A stretch of 64,000 nt of DNA from Strix aluco (Eukaryota > Chordata > Aves > Strigiformes > Strigidae), in contig NC_133935.1 in NCBI RefSeq assembly GCF_031877795.1, positions 49,685,330-49,749,329 on the forward strand, written 5' to 3'. Shown here piece by piece: positions 46,401 to 58,700 of the stretch (positions are counted from its first letter, which is position 1; each line of letters starts with the position of its first letter). The notes below the pieces were generated by a model. The model had not been told where the DNA came from and searched no databases. It saw only the letters and a program-made list of their open reading frames with translations. The translations under genes were made by a program, and so were the position numbers.

Positions 46401-49400
46401 TTTGGTAAAATTTGCCTCTTTAGAAAACAGACTTCTGTTTGTTTGAAACTCCAGTAAAGAAAGATGAAAAGAATAAAAATGAAGTGAGTATTTTGCAAGT
46501 TTATTATTTGGTTAAACATGTGTCCTGTTACTGATCTGGATATCCCTGCTCTTTTTTTAATGAAAAATATTTATTAAAATTACCTCCCAGATTTTTCCCA
46601 GTTGCAGTTCTACTGTGTGTACATTTTTTTTTCTTTATTTGGCAAATGTGCTACTGATCTAATGTGTATTTGATCACAAGCCTTGGCTTAGAAAGAAGAG
46701 AAAAGCAGTTGTTTTTCTGGAGGTGCTTTTTCTAGCAGTGATTTTTACAGTTCAGTTGTAACAGCCCATAGAGTTCTTTAGTGTCCTGAGTTTGCAATTA
46801 GGTTGAAGTGGTGATTTTGTGGGGGCTGTTAGCAAAACCTCAAATTGCCAGTAGAGGAGAATGAATTACTGCTCCTGCTACTCCGACTTGGGCTCAGTGG
46901 GAAGGAAAGGCAGCCCTCCCTCTCTGCTGCTCCCATATCAACCCCTCCAGTGCAAAACCTGTTTGCTTTCACCACCTTTTTGGTAGAGCTGTGTGGTTCT
47001 AGCAGATACAAGAAGCCTTGTGCTTGTTTTTTAGGGCTGTTATTCTGTCTGACTCAGGAAGGTTTGGTACTTATGTTCTTTTTTTCTTATGAGGAGCATG
47101 TGATTTGGACAAACCTATACCGTTTCTCCTAAACAAGTATTTCTACATCCAGATCTCACAGCATGCACAGTGAAGAAGCACTTCCTCCTTTTTTTAAATT
47201 TTTTTGTTGTTGTTTTTTACTTTCTCCAGTTCCTGGCTTCTGATAAATTGCTCTATTTCTACTGCTGAGTCTGGCAGCTTTTAGACTGATTCCTTTCATC
47301 CTCGGTTTGTATCTCCAAGGAATGAATTTTGGTAGTCTGTGCAGAGCTGGGGACAGTTCTCCACATGCTGGGATGCTTTTGTTTCCTTAGAGGTCCTTCC
47401 TGCTGTTTGGAGTGTACCTTATCTTTCTTTATGTCCTTCACAGCATTTTCCTTTTGACATAAATTTTTGGAGTTGGGAAGAATAAAAATAAACAAACCGA
47501 AGTGCATCTGGCATTTGTAAAAACAACATATTTGACCTCTCTTATTGTCTTGAAGCCCAAAGCAGTGTATGCTTTGAGTCAGCTAGTCTTTGGAGAGTGA
47601 CAAAAATACACGTTTAAGAATGAGACTTTTCCTTTCGCTGTTTAGATATTGTATTAAATCAAAGGAAGAAATCCCTCAGCAAATTTAGAATTTTTTTAAT
47701 TTAAATTTTACAGGCATCTATTTTCTTCTCATCCATCCATGACCTTTTTCAAAAACTATATGAGGAGCTATCATCACCCTGTTATTAAAATGCTTCATTA
47801 GTGAAAATACAGGCAACAGAATAACAAAAGAGCAAGACAGCCTTCCATTGTGTGGAGTGTCTTGCAGCATGGAGTTGTTTGAGCACCCTGGGCTAACGGT
47901 GCCTTGGCAGAGGAGCAGGTGGCCTCTTTTGTGCTCTATTCATGGCCAGCATGAGGGCAGTGGTGAAAATCAGACCGTAGGCTCTTGGTAAATTGAGGTA
48001 AGAAGATGAGAATTACATTGCAGTACAGCAACCCTGTCTGGAAAAGTTCTTCTGGTTCAGATTAGACAGAATAATTTGTTCTTTCCTTGGTGCCATGCTG
48101 AGCAGAAAGCTTGTTCCCGATCCTTCCTCAGTACCGTAGGACAAATAGTCCAGGTGCCATAGACCCTTCTCCAGGGAGTGTTGGACCTTGACACTTCCGT
48201 ATCATTTTCAAAAGCTTCAAGCATATGAGTACTTGGGCTTTATTTTTACATGGTAGCTAAAGCTGATAAATACATTGAAGCTGTTTCTGAACTTACACAG
48301 TCTTCACTTTCTGAAAAAAAAAGTACTATTTCCAGTAAAAGGAATATAATGTCTTCACAGCTTTTATTCCATTTTTCTATGAATCATGTTTCTTATAGCT
48401 CTAGGTCAAATTTCCGTCAGCATCTAGAAACTTGGCCTGCAAATTTAATATGGCTTTTCTGTATTAAGTCTGCTTCCCTTTTTCTTCACTGTCCAAGATT
48501 CATCTCTCTGTCTTCTTCCCATCTTTCATACATGTACATCTTAACACTGTCAAACAAATCCTGGCTTTCCTTCTGGGGGTTTTCCAGTGTTCTCTATTCT
48601 GCCAACTGTTGGAAACATTGGGGGAAAAACCGTGTCTCAATCTCATCACCCCATTATTAAGCACAGAATGAGATTTTAAGCCTGTCAAAATCTGTATGAT
48701 AGGATTTACTGACCACCTCTTTCAGTGATGCTGTCTAGTCATGGCTAATGGGCTCCTTAGTGAAAAAGCAAATGTACAAGAGGTAAATAGCAATCATAAG
48801 GTATAGCAGTTGGGTCTCTGAGCATCAAAACTAATGAAGCCTGACTTCATTAATTGTCTGCTGGCCCCCTTGCCAACATCTTGTCCAGAGCAGAGCAAAA
48901 ACTCCTCTTCTCCCAGCCGTGTCCTTAAAACCTGTCCCTTGTATGTGAGGTGGCAAGCACAGCACCTGATGACACTGCCTGGTAGTGCTGCTGTTCCTCC
49001 TTTGCTCTGTGGAGACATTAGTTAGTAATGCTTCCCAGCACCTGATTTTCCTTAAATTTGTAGGAGCATAATTATTTTGAAAGGGTTTTATCACTCTTAA
49101 AATTTGGCTAGAATCAGCCAACAGACTTAAAGGATGAGTGGGCAGATAATGTGATAAAATAAGCTGAATTTCCTTAGGAGACCATATGGATAATTTTTTT
49201 TTTAAAGTTTTTTACATGGAGTTCTTAAATTGAGTAATTCAACTTAGGCCACAGTGACAAGAGAAAGTTATAGTACTTGGAGATCCTAATTCATGGGTGT
49301 AGTGAAAAATTGTTCTTAACATGAGAGTTTTACCTCTGAAGTAGGTATGATTTCATACTACTTGGTGGCTTCATTGGTGGTCTGGAATAGCCGGTTACGT

Positions 49401-49472
49401 GACTACTAGTGGGAATATCCTACCATATGCGGGTAGAGAATTAGGTAACCTTTAAGGGATGATGCATTGTAC

Positions 49473-49492
49473 AAAAAAAAAAAAAAAAAAAA
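49473..49492. repeat. A20 homopolymer
   Basis: Twenty consecutive A with no recognisable retroelement body immediately upstream. Confidence 0.8.
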
Positions 49493-50054
49493 TCTGCATC
49501 TAGCCCAGCATCACCTATCCTGTCAGTAAGAAGACATAGCTAATTTGCAGCATATCCCTGTAGATAGTGTGTATTTCAGAGTTTTGTCTGTACTTTGTCA
49601 TTAGGTGGAAATCTTAACATTGGATGTAGACATCAAATCTGCTCAGCAGAACTTCGGAAAGCTTCAGAAACAGGCTGGAAAAGAAACCTTGAAGATCTGT
49701 GCAACTCAAGCTTCAGAAGGAGAGAAAGTCTTTCTGTAACATTTCTGTACTCTGAGAGTCTGATAGAAAATGACATAACCTTCCTTTCATCAGCTAAAAG
49801 AAGTCAGCCACAATGAAAATGTTTTCCTAGTGGAAGTTGTTTTGTGAAAACAGACTGTCAAAAAAAAATTGCTTTCATGTATATTTATCCCCTACAATAT
49901 CCTCGGTGTCCTGATTTGCTCAGCTCAGTCATCACAAGAACTATTTCTTCTACTTTGGTACTTAGGGTCGAGTTGCTTTACAAATATAAATTGCTTAGTT
50001 TCCATACAGCTATCTTCTTACCTATATGCTGGGACAGAGACCCACATCCCCAAG

Positions 50055-50084
50055 CCCCCCCCCCCCCCCACCCCCCCCCCCCCC
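50055..50084. repeat. C15-A-C14 homopolymer tract
   Basis: Thirty bases that are all C apart from one A at 50070. The minus strand is an almost pure G tract that can form a G-quadruplex; the plus strand can form an i-motif. Such tracts are unstable and assembly-sensitive. Confidence 0.9.
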
Positions 50085-50189
50085 AAACGAACCAATAAAC
50101 CCAGCCCTTGTGGTAAGTATCTGCATATAGAGTAAGAGCTGCAGCATACAGATTTATATCAGTCACTTTGCTTGTTGAGGGCTTTCGCT

Positions 50190-50228
50190 CATGATTTCAT
50201 TTCCAAGCCCATGATTTCATTTCCAAGG
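50190..50228. repeat. 20-bp direct tandem duplication
   Basis: CATGATTTCATTTCCAAG occurs twice in succession with a period of 20 bases, at 50190 and 50210. The copies are identical over the core, so the duplication is probably recent. Confidence 0.8.
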
Positions 50229-53200
50229 TCATCCTAATTTGCTCTTTTCAGTTAAAGGTATGGCTCCACAAATAACTTCCCTTGGTGGATGCTACCCATA
50301 GTTTTATGGTATGCTGGCTATTTGATGGTGATTGCCTGTGTGAATACATTTGCCCCATCTGGTAAATGCAGGGTGACTTTATTGTACTTTCTGATGTAGC
50401 TGTGGTGATATATATCATAGGTTACAAGTTACGCCCTAGTTTATTCATACTAGGTTGTTTTTTGTAGCTGTAGCACCAGTATATTTTGGAGTGTCGATGC
50501 CCTGAGATGCTGATGGTCTATGGGCACTCTGATAGTGTGGACAGGCTGCCATGTGAAGCCTTGCTTTTTGGATGGAGACTGCAGTTAGTATTTTGACCTT
50601 ATGCCCATTGGGCAAGTCAACCTCACTTGTTATTGCTTTCTTCCTTGAGGGTAAAGCAGTTTTCATCTCTTGGGACATGAAGGCAGCTTCTGGAAGCTTA
50701 TGTTAACAGCCAAATCCAAGCTATAGTTGAAGTGGAACAAAATAACATGTTCATGAACTACAGAGAACAAATGCAAAGAAAAAATATTTTAAGTTCAAAG
50801 TACTCCTATCTTCTGGTTGGATAAAGTCACCATAGCAGTACTGGGGTATCAAGCTTAGCATTCACTGACCTATAAGAATACTGGTGCATGCAGGATATGG
50901 TGTAAACTTAAGGCGTACTAGCTGCGTTAGCTAGCTACACTAGCTTTTTTTGGGTGTGCATCATTTTATTGTGAACGAAGGCTATCATTACTTATTCAGG
51001 ACAACAGCAGTTGAGAGGCAGAGCTGGAACAGTTGATGCTGTGGCAGCTGCATACAGATATTTAGGCCATGACTTTTTAAACACCAGAAACAACCAGGCT
51101 GTTTATTGAAAGGATGGTGCTTGAATGAGAACATGAGAAAATTGCTCCTAGTTTGCCTAAGGACAATGTTCTCTGTTGTTTGGGAACTGTTCCTGGCTTT
51201 TTAAAGCAGTTGGCTCTGCAGCAGATAAGCTGCTTGTGTCCGTGCCATAACAGCGTGCTTATCCCTGTTCCAGAGGGGAGGAAGCTACTTTGCCACTGAG
51301 CAGGTCTGCCCGCACTGGTCTGAAATAGTGACCTCCTGACATTGTGTCCCCGGGGCTGCCTTGAGCTGCAGCCCCCAGGATTGCTGTGCCCCATGTGCAA
51401 GGCTGCCCGGCTGTTTGGTGCACCTGGGCCAGGTTGTGTGCGGGCAGCTCATGCCCGCTCCGCTCATGTGAGCAAACCAGCCCTCAATTACAAAAGTTCA
51501 AGACAGCAAAAGGAAGGGTGTAAAGCTACCGTCCTACTCTCATTTTCTTTCTGTATCTGTCCCTTGAAAGTTTCTTTTCTCCTCTTGCAGCTTCATGGAG
51601 GAATAACTTCATAATCTTACCAGATGCAATATATGGAGGTGTGGTGTGGGTTTTTGATTTTATTTGTTTAGTATTTCTTAACAATCACTTTGGGTGACAC
51701 TTCTGTTTGTGCACAATACCTCAGTTGTCATCTAATTCACATATTTGTAGTTAAGGCATTTCAGAGAGGTTTGACCTTCTGCAAACTTTGTTTTCCCTTT
51801 GGGTTGCAGAAAGCCATGGTGTAGCATCTGGTTGGGCTTTGGGACTCTGTGGAGCTGTGTGTTCAGGTACCCCTCAACCACAGGTGGAACTCTGCAACCT
51901 CTTGCTGGGGCTGTACATGCTTTGACTTTTTATAAAGTGCACACTGGTCCCTGGAAGGCGTGTGTGGGCTCCTGCACCTCTCCTGGAGGACATTTAGTGC
52001 CCAGAGGTGATATTTGAAGAATTGCCAAAGCTGTCTGAGAAAATTAAGCCAAGTGTTTTGAGTAGTTCCGGCAAAGCTCCTATTTTCATGGTTACCTCTA
52101 GCTGTGGTCTTACACTAAGCCATGCATAATTTTGAAATTGTTGACCATGTGAACTTGAAATAGATAGAAGCATAAGAGGCTGTCTTTAAAATTTTTTTGT
52201 TGACTCCTTTACCTCAAAAATACAGTTCTGATTGTTTTCATAAAACTGCAACTTAGTTTGATAAAGCAACTTGTTTAGGATTGGGAAATTTGAAGCAGTA
52301 AGGACAGTTAATGATGAGCCAAAAGCCCATCCCTGTGTTGCCCTTCCGGTCACTTGGGCTGGAGATACAGTCCGTGGATCTCAGTTTGGTGTGATGGTCT
52401 GGTAGCAGAACCACTTTTAGAAATCTTTTACTAACTGAGATAATTTCAAGGAGAGGTGGAGCTCCTCTGTATTGCATTCAGATGAGCTAATGGTGGTTTG
52501 CAATATGCTAAAGGTAGAGAGCAATGCTCGTTTTCTCGCTGGTTAGCGTGTGCCCAGAGAAGAGGGGTGGGGGAGCATGAGAGCAGACTGCAGGATGGTA
52601 TAAATTATCATTAACTTCTGCTTTGATGCTTTTTTAATTAGTATTATTTCTGTATGTCATGTATTAAATATATGGTAATTACATATTTAGAGATTAAATG
52701 TGTTTTAATATCCTGTTTGATGTTCTCTCTGGAAAAAAAGAAGGTAATATTGTTAGTGTTTTGCTGATGTGGTTTCAGATCTAGGAGTTAGGGATATTGC
52801 CATAAATCAAAGGTAATAAATAGTGTAGACAACAATGAAACAAAATATTCAGGATTTTTGTATAAGGCGTTCCTCTGGATGTTCCCTTTATGCAATAAAG
52901 CTGAACAGAAATGAAAAGGAGCCTAAAACTTGATTAGCTACTGCAATGTGATGGAATCTAAGTTTATTAAGGTATTTAAGTCTGTGTCTCTGTTCAAGCG
53001 TGAGAATGCAATGAGACCATTTGGTGTTTGTAGTAGAGACATAACGTTTTGTTCAGTATTTTGTTTCATTTTAAGCAAAACTTAATTTTCTGTTAGACAA
53101 TCAGATTTCCCATTAGGCAGAACTTTAGGGTGTGTTCATTTTGAATTGAAAGAAACTCTGCTTTCCTGTAAACTTCAAATGGATGAAAATAAGACAGCAT

Positions 53201-55084
53201 GTATTTCAGAGTCATGTTTGTTTTTTGACATCCTGGGACAACACATCATCCCTGCTCTTCTGCTGTGCTTTACTGCAGCTCGTACAGACTCACACGTGGA
53301 GTCAGGCATTCCTCTTGGTGTGGCTGGCAAAGTCGCCGATGCTCCGCCATGGGCACGCTGAGCCCTGCAGCTGTGCATTGGCTGCCTGTGGGGAATGTGA
53401 GCTTCTTCCTATCAGTTGCATTGCTGAACTGCAGCTCAGCAGCTTTATTGAAATAAGTAAAAAAATTCCAAATTTTCCTTCAGTCCCACCAGGATAGTGT
53501 TTTCATGTTTGTAACTGAAAATGTAAAAAGTTTGGGGAAAAACTAGACATATGGGAGAAGCAGACTCAGAAGACTACATGGGAAGCTGTTATTGTTGTCA
53601 GAATCCATGCTTTGTTATGGGTGCCTAGGAACTTCTTACAGTTAACAGACATCAAATCATCTTCCAGGCATTTGTCTAAGCTTACAATTTCCTTCTTGTT
53701 TTTTTGTTTGTTTGTTTTGTGTTTGGGTTTTTTCCCTCTTAAGGTGTTTATATGTTGACTAGAGTTTTTTTCTTTTTATGTGAACTGTGCTGCCTTTTCA
53801 GGTGTTAAACAACGATAAATGTGAGGAGTGGAAAGTTGTAAAGGGCTAAATATTTGTGCTCCAGTCAATGTTTTTCAGGATTCTCTGGTTTATGGCCTTT
53901 TGCTAGCCTTTTGCCTCAAAACTCTGCCTCTTTTCCCCTCATGTGCTTGGATTATTTTTAACCTTACTGTTGCTCTTTTTCAATTTAATATGTTAAGTTT
54001 TCACATGTATAGTAAGTGTGCCCAACTTGATTAGCCTTCTTTTTTCTGCAATGTAGTACATTTGTTTTCAGTTTCACTGTTCCAATTATCACCTAATCTT
54101 TACAGAAAAATCCGTACACTCCAGTGTTGTTGAGGCAGGCCTGTGTTAGCCTGTTAAGTCTGGAGTTACTGAAGACTGCGTTCAGTTTTTGTCTTAATGG
54201 TCAGAAAGCATCAGATGGTGTTATCATAGTTCATTGTTCTTTATAGTAGCAAACATTTAGCTTAACTGAGAGAGCATATGCTGGAATTGGTCAGACTTGA
54301 ATGCTATGCTGACAAACCTTACTTAAGGTGAGATTTTTTTTCTTACTTGTAATAAGGGGAGAGCAATTGCCAGATTTTTTGTATCTATTTTTTTTTTACT
54401 TCTGTAAATTGAATTAATGATCAGAGGTAGTATGTGTTAAGTAAACAGTTAATAGTAAGTAGGAGAAAGACCATATAATTTGGGAAAATCAGAATTTCAG
54501 TAGCAGTGAGCCTTGCCTATAATAAGTTACTGCAGTACACATATATACAAGAGGTAAGTACGTGTTTAAATTCTCATTGCCTAGGGTAGGCAGGCACTAG
54601 AGAGCCTTCTCTGAGGTTTGGAGGGAGGGAAATTCTGGATGCTTTGATCAAAAATAGAGATGCACCATCCAAGATGGTCCTTTCAGTGGTTGGCTTGTTA
54701 GTTCAGTGTTACCAGTGGAGTATCTGAAAGCGATTGGGACCCCTTAGGTGATGCACCAGAGCTAGTAAGTGGCATATGCATCTCTTGCTTTCTCTTTGAA
54801 GTGGTGAGAGATATCAAAGACAAAAAAACCCAACACCTTCCCCCTCCAAAATAAGGAGGAAAGATAATAGGTTTAAATGTAAATACTAATTCTGGGATAT
54901 GATTAAAAGAGGTTAATTGACACAGTGTTTGTGTGGTGCTGAAAATTTATCTTGCACAGATTAAGTTAACTTGGAGTTAACTGGCATAGGCATAAAATCC
55001 TAAGTTAAGCATTTTGGCAGACTTGTGTGTGTTGTGGTGTGTAAGAATAAAGAAGGTGGAGAAAACCAGAACTGATATTCTTGC

Positions 55085-55739
55085 AGAAACTGCATCTCCA
55101 GGTCTGGCCTGTGGCTGTCCTTGCTTCTCACCATCCCAAACCCAGTCTCCAATTGGTGCTCTGTGTTACTGGGTCAACTTAGGGGCAGATTTCCCACCTG
55201 CTGCTTTCTGTGCTTTGCTGGAAGGGTTTTACTTTACAAGAGGGAAGCTCCGAGGCTTCCTTTTTTTGAGCGGACCTGGGGACTGCTGTCGGTCCCAGGA
55301 GAGCCTCACTTCTTCCCAGACCTGTGGGTGCTGCCTGAGAAGGCTCACCCTCCCAAGTACACCTGTGGTGGGTCCTGCTGCTCTGTCCAGAGGGACCCTC
55401 TGCCTTTTGAAACCACACTGGTGCTTATGTTGCTTTGCCACCCCTTCTTCATAGTCCTCCATGACAAGGAGGAGGGAAGAAACTCCCAGGTGGGCTGGTT
55501 GGAAGAAGGGACTTTACTGCCTTTCTTTTGAGGTAATCTGAACAGCTCAGCCTGGGAGCTGCACCTCTGTCTCTTGAGGCTCTCCAAAATATAGTGAAGG
55601 GAGATGACACCCCAAGGGCTGCTGACAGAAAGTGTTAGGCCAGCACAGGTCTTCCAAGGAAGAGCAGAAAGGCTTTGGCTGTCTGTGGTGCAGGTTAACA
55701 GTGCTAAGCTCAAAACAAAAAAAAAAAAAAAAAAAAAAA
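55085..55739 (+). other. GC-richer segment ending in A23, possible retrocopy
   Basis: About 630 bp are noticeably richer in GC than the flanks and end in an uninterrupted run of 23 A (55717-55739), an arrangement expected of a processed RNA copied back into the genome. A 146-codon plus frame (55014-55454) and a 122-codon minus frame (55345-55713) overlap here, neither recognisable. I find no convincing target duplication, so this could also be ordinary sequence beside an expanded A tract. Confidence 0.25.
55717..55739. repeat. A23 homopolymer
   Basis: Twenty-three consecutive A. It is the longest pure homopolymer in the window and bounds the GC-richer segment to its left. Confidence 0.85.
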
Positions 55740-58700
55740 GGCAAGCCAGACCTGGCCAGCATAGTTTTACATCTTCAGTTTTTCAAAGCTGATACTAACT
55801 ACAGGAGATACTTCTAGCCTTATTTGCATATTTGAATATAGACGGTTTGTTTATTTGTGTTGTTCTCCCTCCCATGTTTTGAGAAAATATCTCATGTGTC
55901 TGATGAGGTAAAGTGTTTGATCAAGAGATCTGTGCTGAGAACGAGGTGGGCATCCTTAAGACAAAGAGTATGAGAAAGTTGTGTGGGTCTCATCCAGCCC
56001 TCGATGACACCATTTTGTTTTTTCTGTATTGTTTGGCAATTTCTTATAAAGGGTCTTTTCTATTTTGTTTGTGCATAGTTCTCACTAGTGGCAGTGCAAG
56101 TGAAACAAGAATTGGTGAGAAACCAGATCTCTGACCTCAGAAAGTGTATATCATGCTCTTACAAATACAGAAGGAAATTACTGTACTCGACTTCATAATA
56201 ATATATAAAATGTATGTAGAGTATATGGAAATTTATTTCTAAAGTGGAGAAAGGCGTTCTGAGTGAATAAAATATGCATATTTGCCTCTGATCGTAAAAG
56301 CCTTTCGAAGACTTTCTCTGAACCAAGCTACAGTAGTTTCTATCATTTATTACCAAATATGTTCTCCCTTGGTAGAAATCATATCATAAAATCTCAAATT
56401 GGGATAATTTGATATAACTGAACCAGAAATAAATTAAACCTGACAAATATGTCATAAACTGTAAGTTTTAATAGAAGCTTAATGTAAGCTTTCATGACTT
56501 TGTCAAAACCAATAATGTATCAGCGGCTAGCTCAGAAACTGGCTGTATCATACTGCAGAACTGCAAAGGTTAATGGGTTTTTAAGACTATTAAGTGTATA
56601 CATTTTAAAATGTCTTTAGCAGAAGGCATGTCTTTGATCAATTAATGAAAAGATGCTATTTGTCGATGTTTGTTTGAAAATAATGTCCATTTACTGCTAA
56701 TTTAATAATTCCTATATTGAAATACTCTACTGAATGTCAGTGATGACTTGATAGAATTTGGGCATGAAGCAGGTAACAACTGTATTCTGTTTCTGTCCCT
56801 CAGATGTCTGTTGTGCTCATTTCAATGTGTGGCCTGTTTTGTGCCTTGTATTTGAGTGGTCTTGCTAAAAGACAGTTATCATAATATGGGTTTGGGAGCC
56901 CAAATGAATTCCCAGGACTTTAATCAATCATCCTTGATCTCTTCTCCCTGCACATGCTACTGTCAACTCTTTGCCCAGCAACAGCACCGTTCCTTCATTC
57001 TCCTCCCTGTGCACCTGCAAAAATTATTTCTAATGAAATAAATTCAGTGTCACTGCACCCTGATAATAGATAAGGCAGAAAAACATAGTTTTAGCAGAAA
57101 GACTTTCAGCATTGAACCAGAATTCTTGTTTCATAGATGACATGCATACGGAATCAAAGGCGTTTGTGTCTGAACATATAGAGACGATGGGGATATCACA
57201 GCTTTGTAGCAACCAGATTAGCAGAAATATTTCTGTTAAAAGAATGTTGTAGAATTGTGAAAGTGCTTCATAAGAGTCTTCCTTAAAATTCAGTACAATC
57301 TAGGTGACTTCAGGGAGGATTATGTTGAGTCAGAAGAATAAACTGACCCAGTAAATAATTTTCTGGGGTTTTTTAACTAATTAATTTAATTTTGTTAAAC
57401 TTGGAGCCACCTCAGATGAGAAAACAAAAGCATTTTCCAAAGAGACCAAACAAAGAAAACTTGGGTCTCATCATGACTCAAGAACAATTATTAGCAGGGT
57501 ATGGGGTGGGGGTGATAGTAATTGAAGTTTTGTACCAGGCTAAGTACGTTTGACACGATCCCCCAGTTACTGTGAAAGTGATGTTGATACTTGCCTCTTT
57601 TACATGGGGGGAATTTTTAAAGGAATTGTGACTTAGAAAAAATAAAACAAACCTGTGAATTTACGAATGGTCTCCAACTGTCAGCATATTTGTATTAAAA
57701 AAAAAAAAGGTAGCAATAATTGAAGCAGTAAGAATTAAACTTTTCTGCTAAAGTAGGAGTAAAAAACCACTCCAACTTTTCTTCTCATACTAAGAAAATT
57801 CTTGTGTACCGTAGGGAGAAATGTTCATTCATTTCTTTAAGCAGCTTAACTTTCCAAACATTGAAACAGCATGCAGTTGGTAAATACACTTATGGTATAC
57901 CAATTACTGTGGTAATTATATCCTGTTGTTTTTGTGATGTAGGATGAACTATGGTCACCTGGGTTCCAAAATGAGCCTGTTCTCCTCCAAAAGCAACTCA
58001 TATTATGCATCTAGGAGACTTATCTGTGAATATCATCTATATCCATATTTTATAAGAAGGCTGTAAGAGTTTTTCTACCTCTTGCCCCCAGTCATTCAGA
58101 AAAGTTTCATTTATTAACAGTGATCAGTTCTTAAGGTAAATCAGTGGCAGATGTAGTTATCTGCCTTTGCAAAGGTCACTTCAGCTCTGGGTAAGATTAT
58201 TTTATGAGAAGTGCTATTGTAGGTATGATTCGTTCCCCAGTTAATATTTGACCTGAATCCATAATATTTACATTTTTAAAGAAAAAAACCTGAAGTTCCT
58301 CTTCCAAAATCTTGCTTCTAGTGTATGATAACAGTGATGTACAATTTTTTTCTGGTGGTAACCATGACTTGAGGTAGTACAACAAATTGTAATTCCCTGT
58401 TGATAGTGATGAAAATAAGTCCTTATATAAATCAAAACCAGAAACATTAAATGTGTTATTCTTCCTCTCTTTAAAGAAAAAAAAAAGGCATCTTGGAACC
58501 TTTGACTGTAATCTCTGTCCTCTTTGTTGTACTACCTTCCTCTTTAAATGGATCAAAAGCAACTGTAACTATCAAAACCCCCTTTAAACTGGGAAGGTAG
58601 AGATGCATACATTTTTAAAAGAAATTTTTTTTTTTGTAGTGTCTGTTCTGCAGGACCAGGGATAAATTCTGGACTGTCTAAGAGGAAATTAAATTCTGAT

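Larger units (their letters stand above)
43422..55084. other. single-copy intron, no gene seen
   Basis: Long repeat-poor intron. Items of note are an A20 run at 49473-49492, a C15-A-C14 tract at 50055-50084 and a 20-bp tandem duplication at 50190-50228. Small frames (44394-44762 plus, 48250-48660 plus) have no recognisable motif. The absence of young repeats over more than 11 kb makes it a reasonable place to search for conserved enhancers by alignment. Confidence 0.55.

Noticed and set aside
48250-48660. 136-codon plus-strand frame
   Set aside because: Ser/Leu/Phe-rich composition typical of translated pyrimidine-rich intron; no motif.
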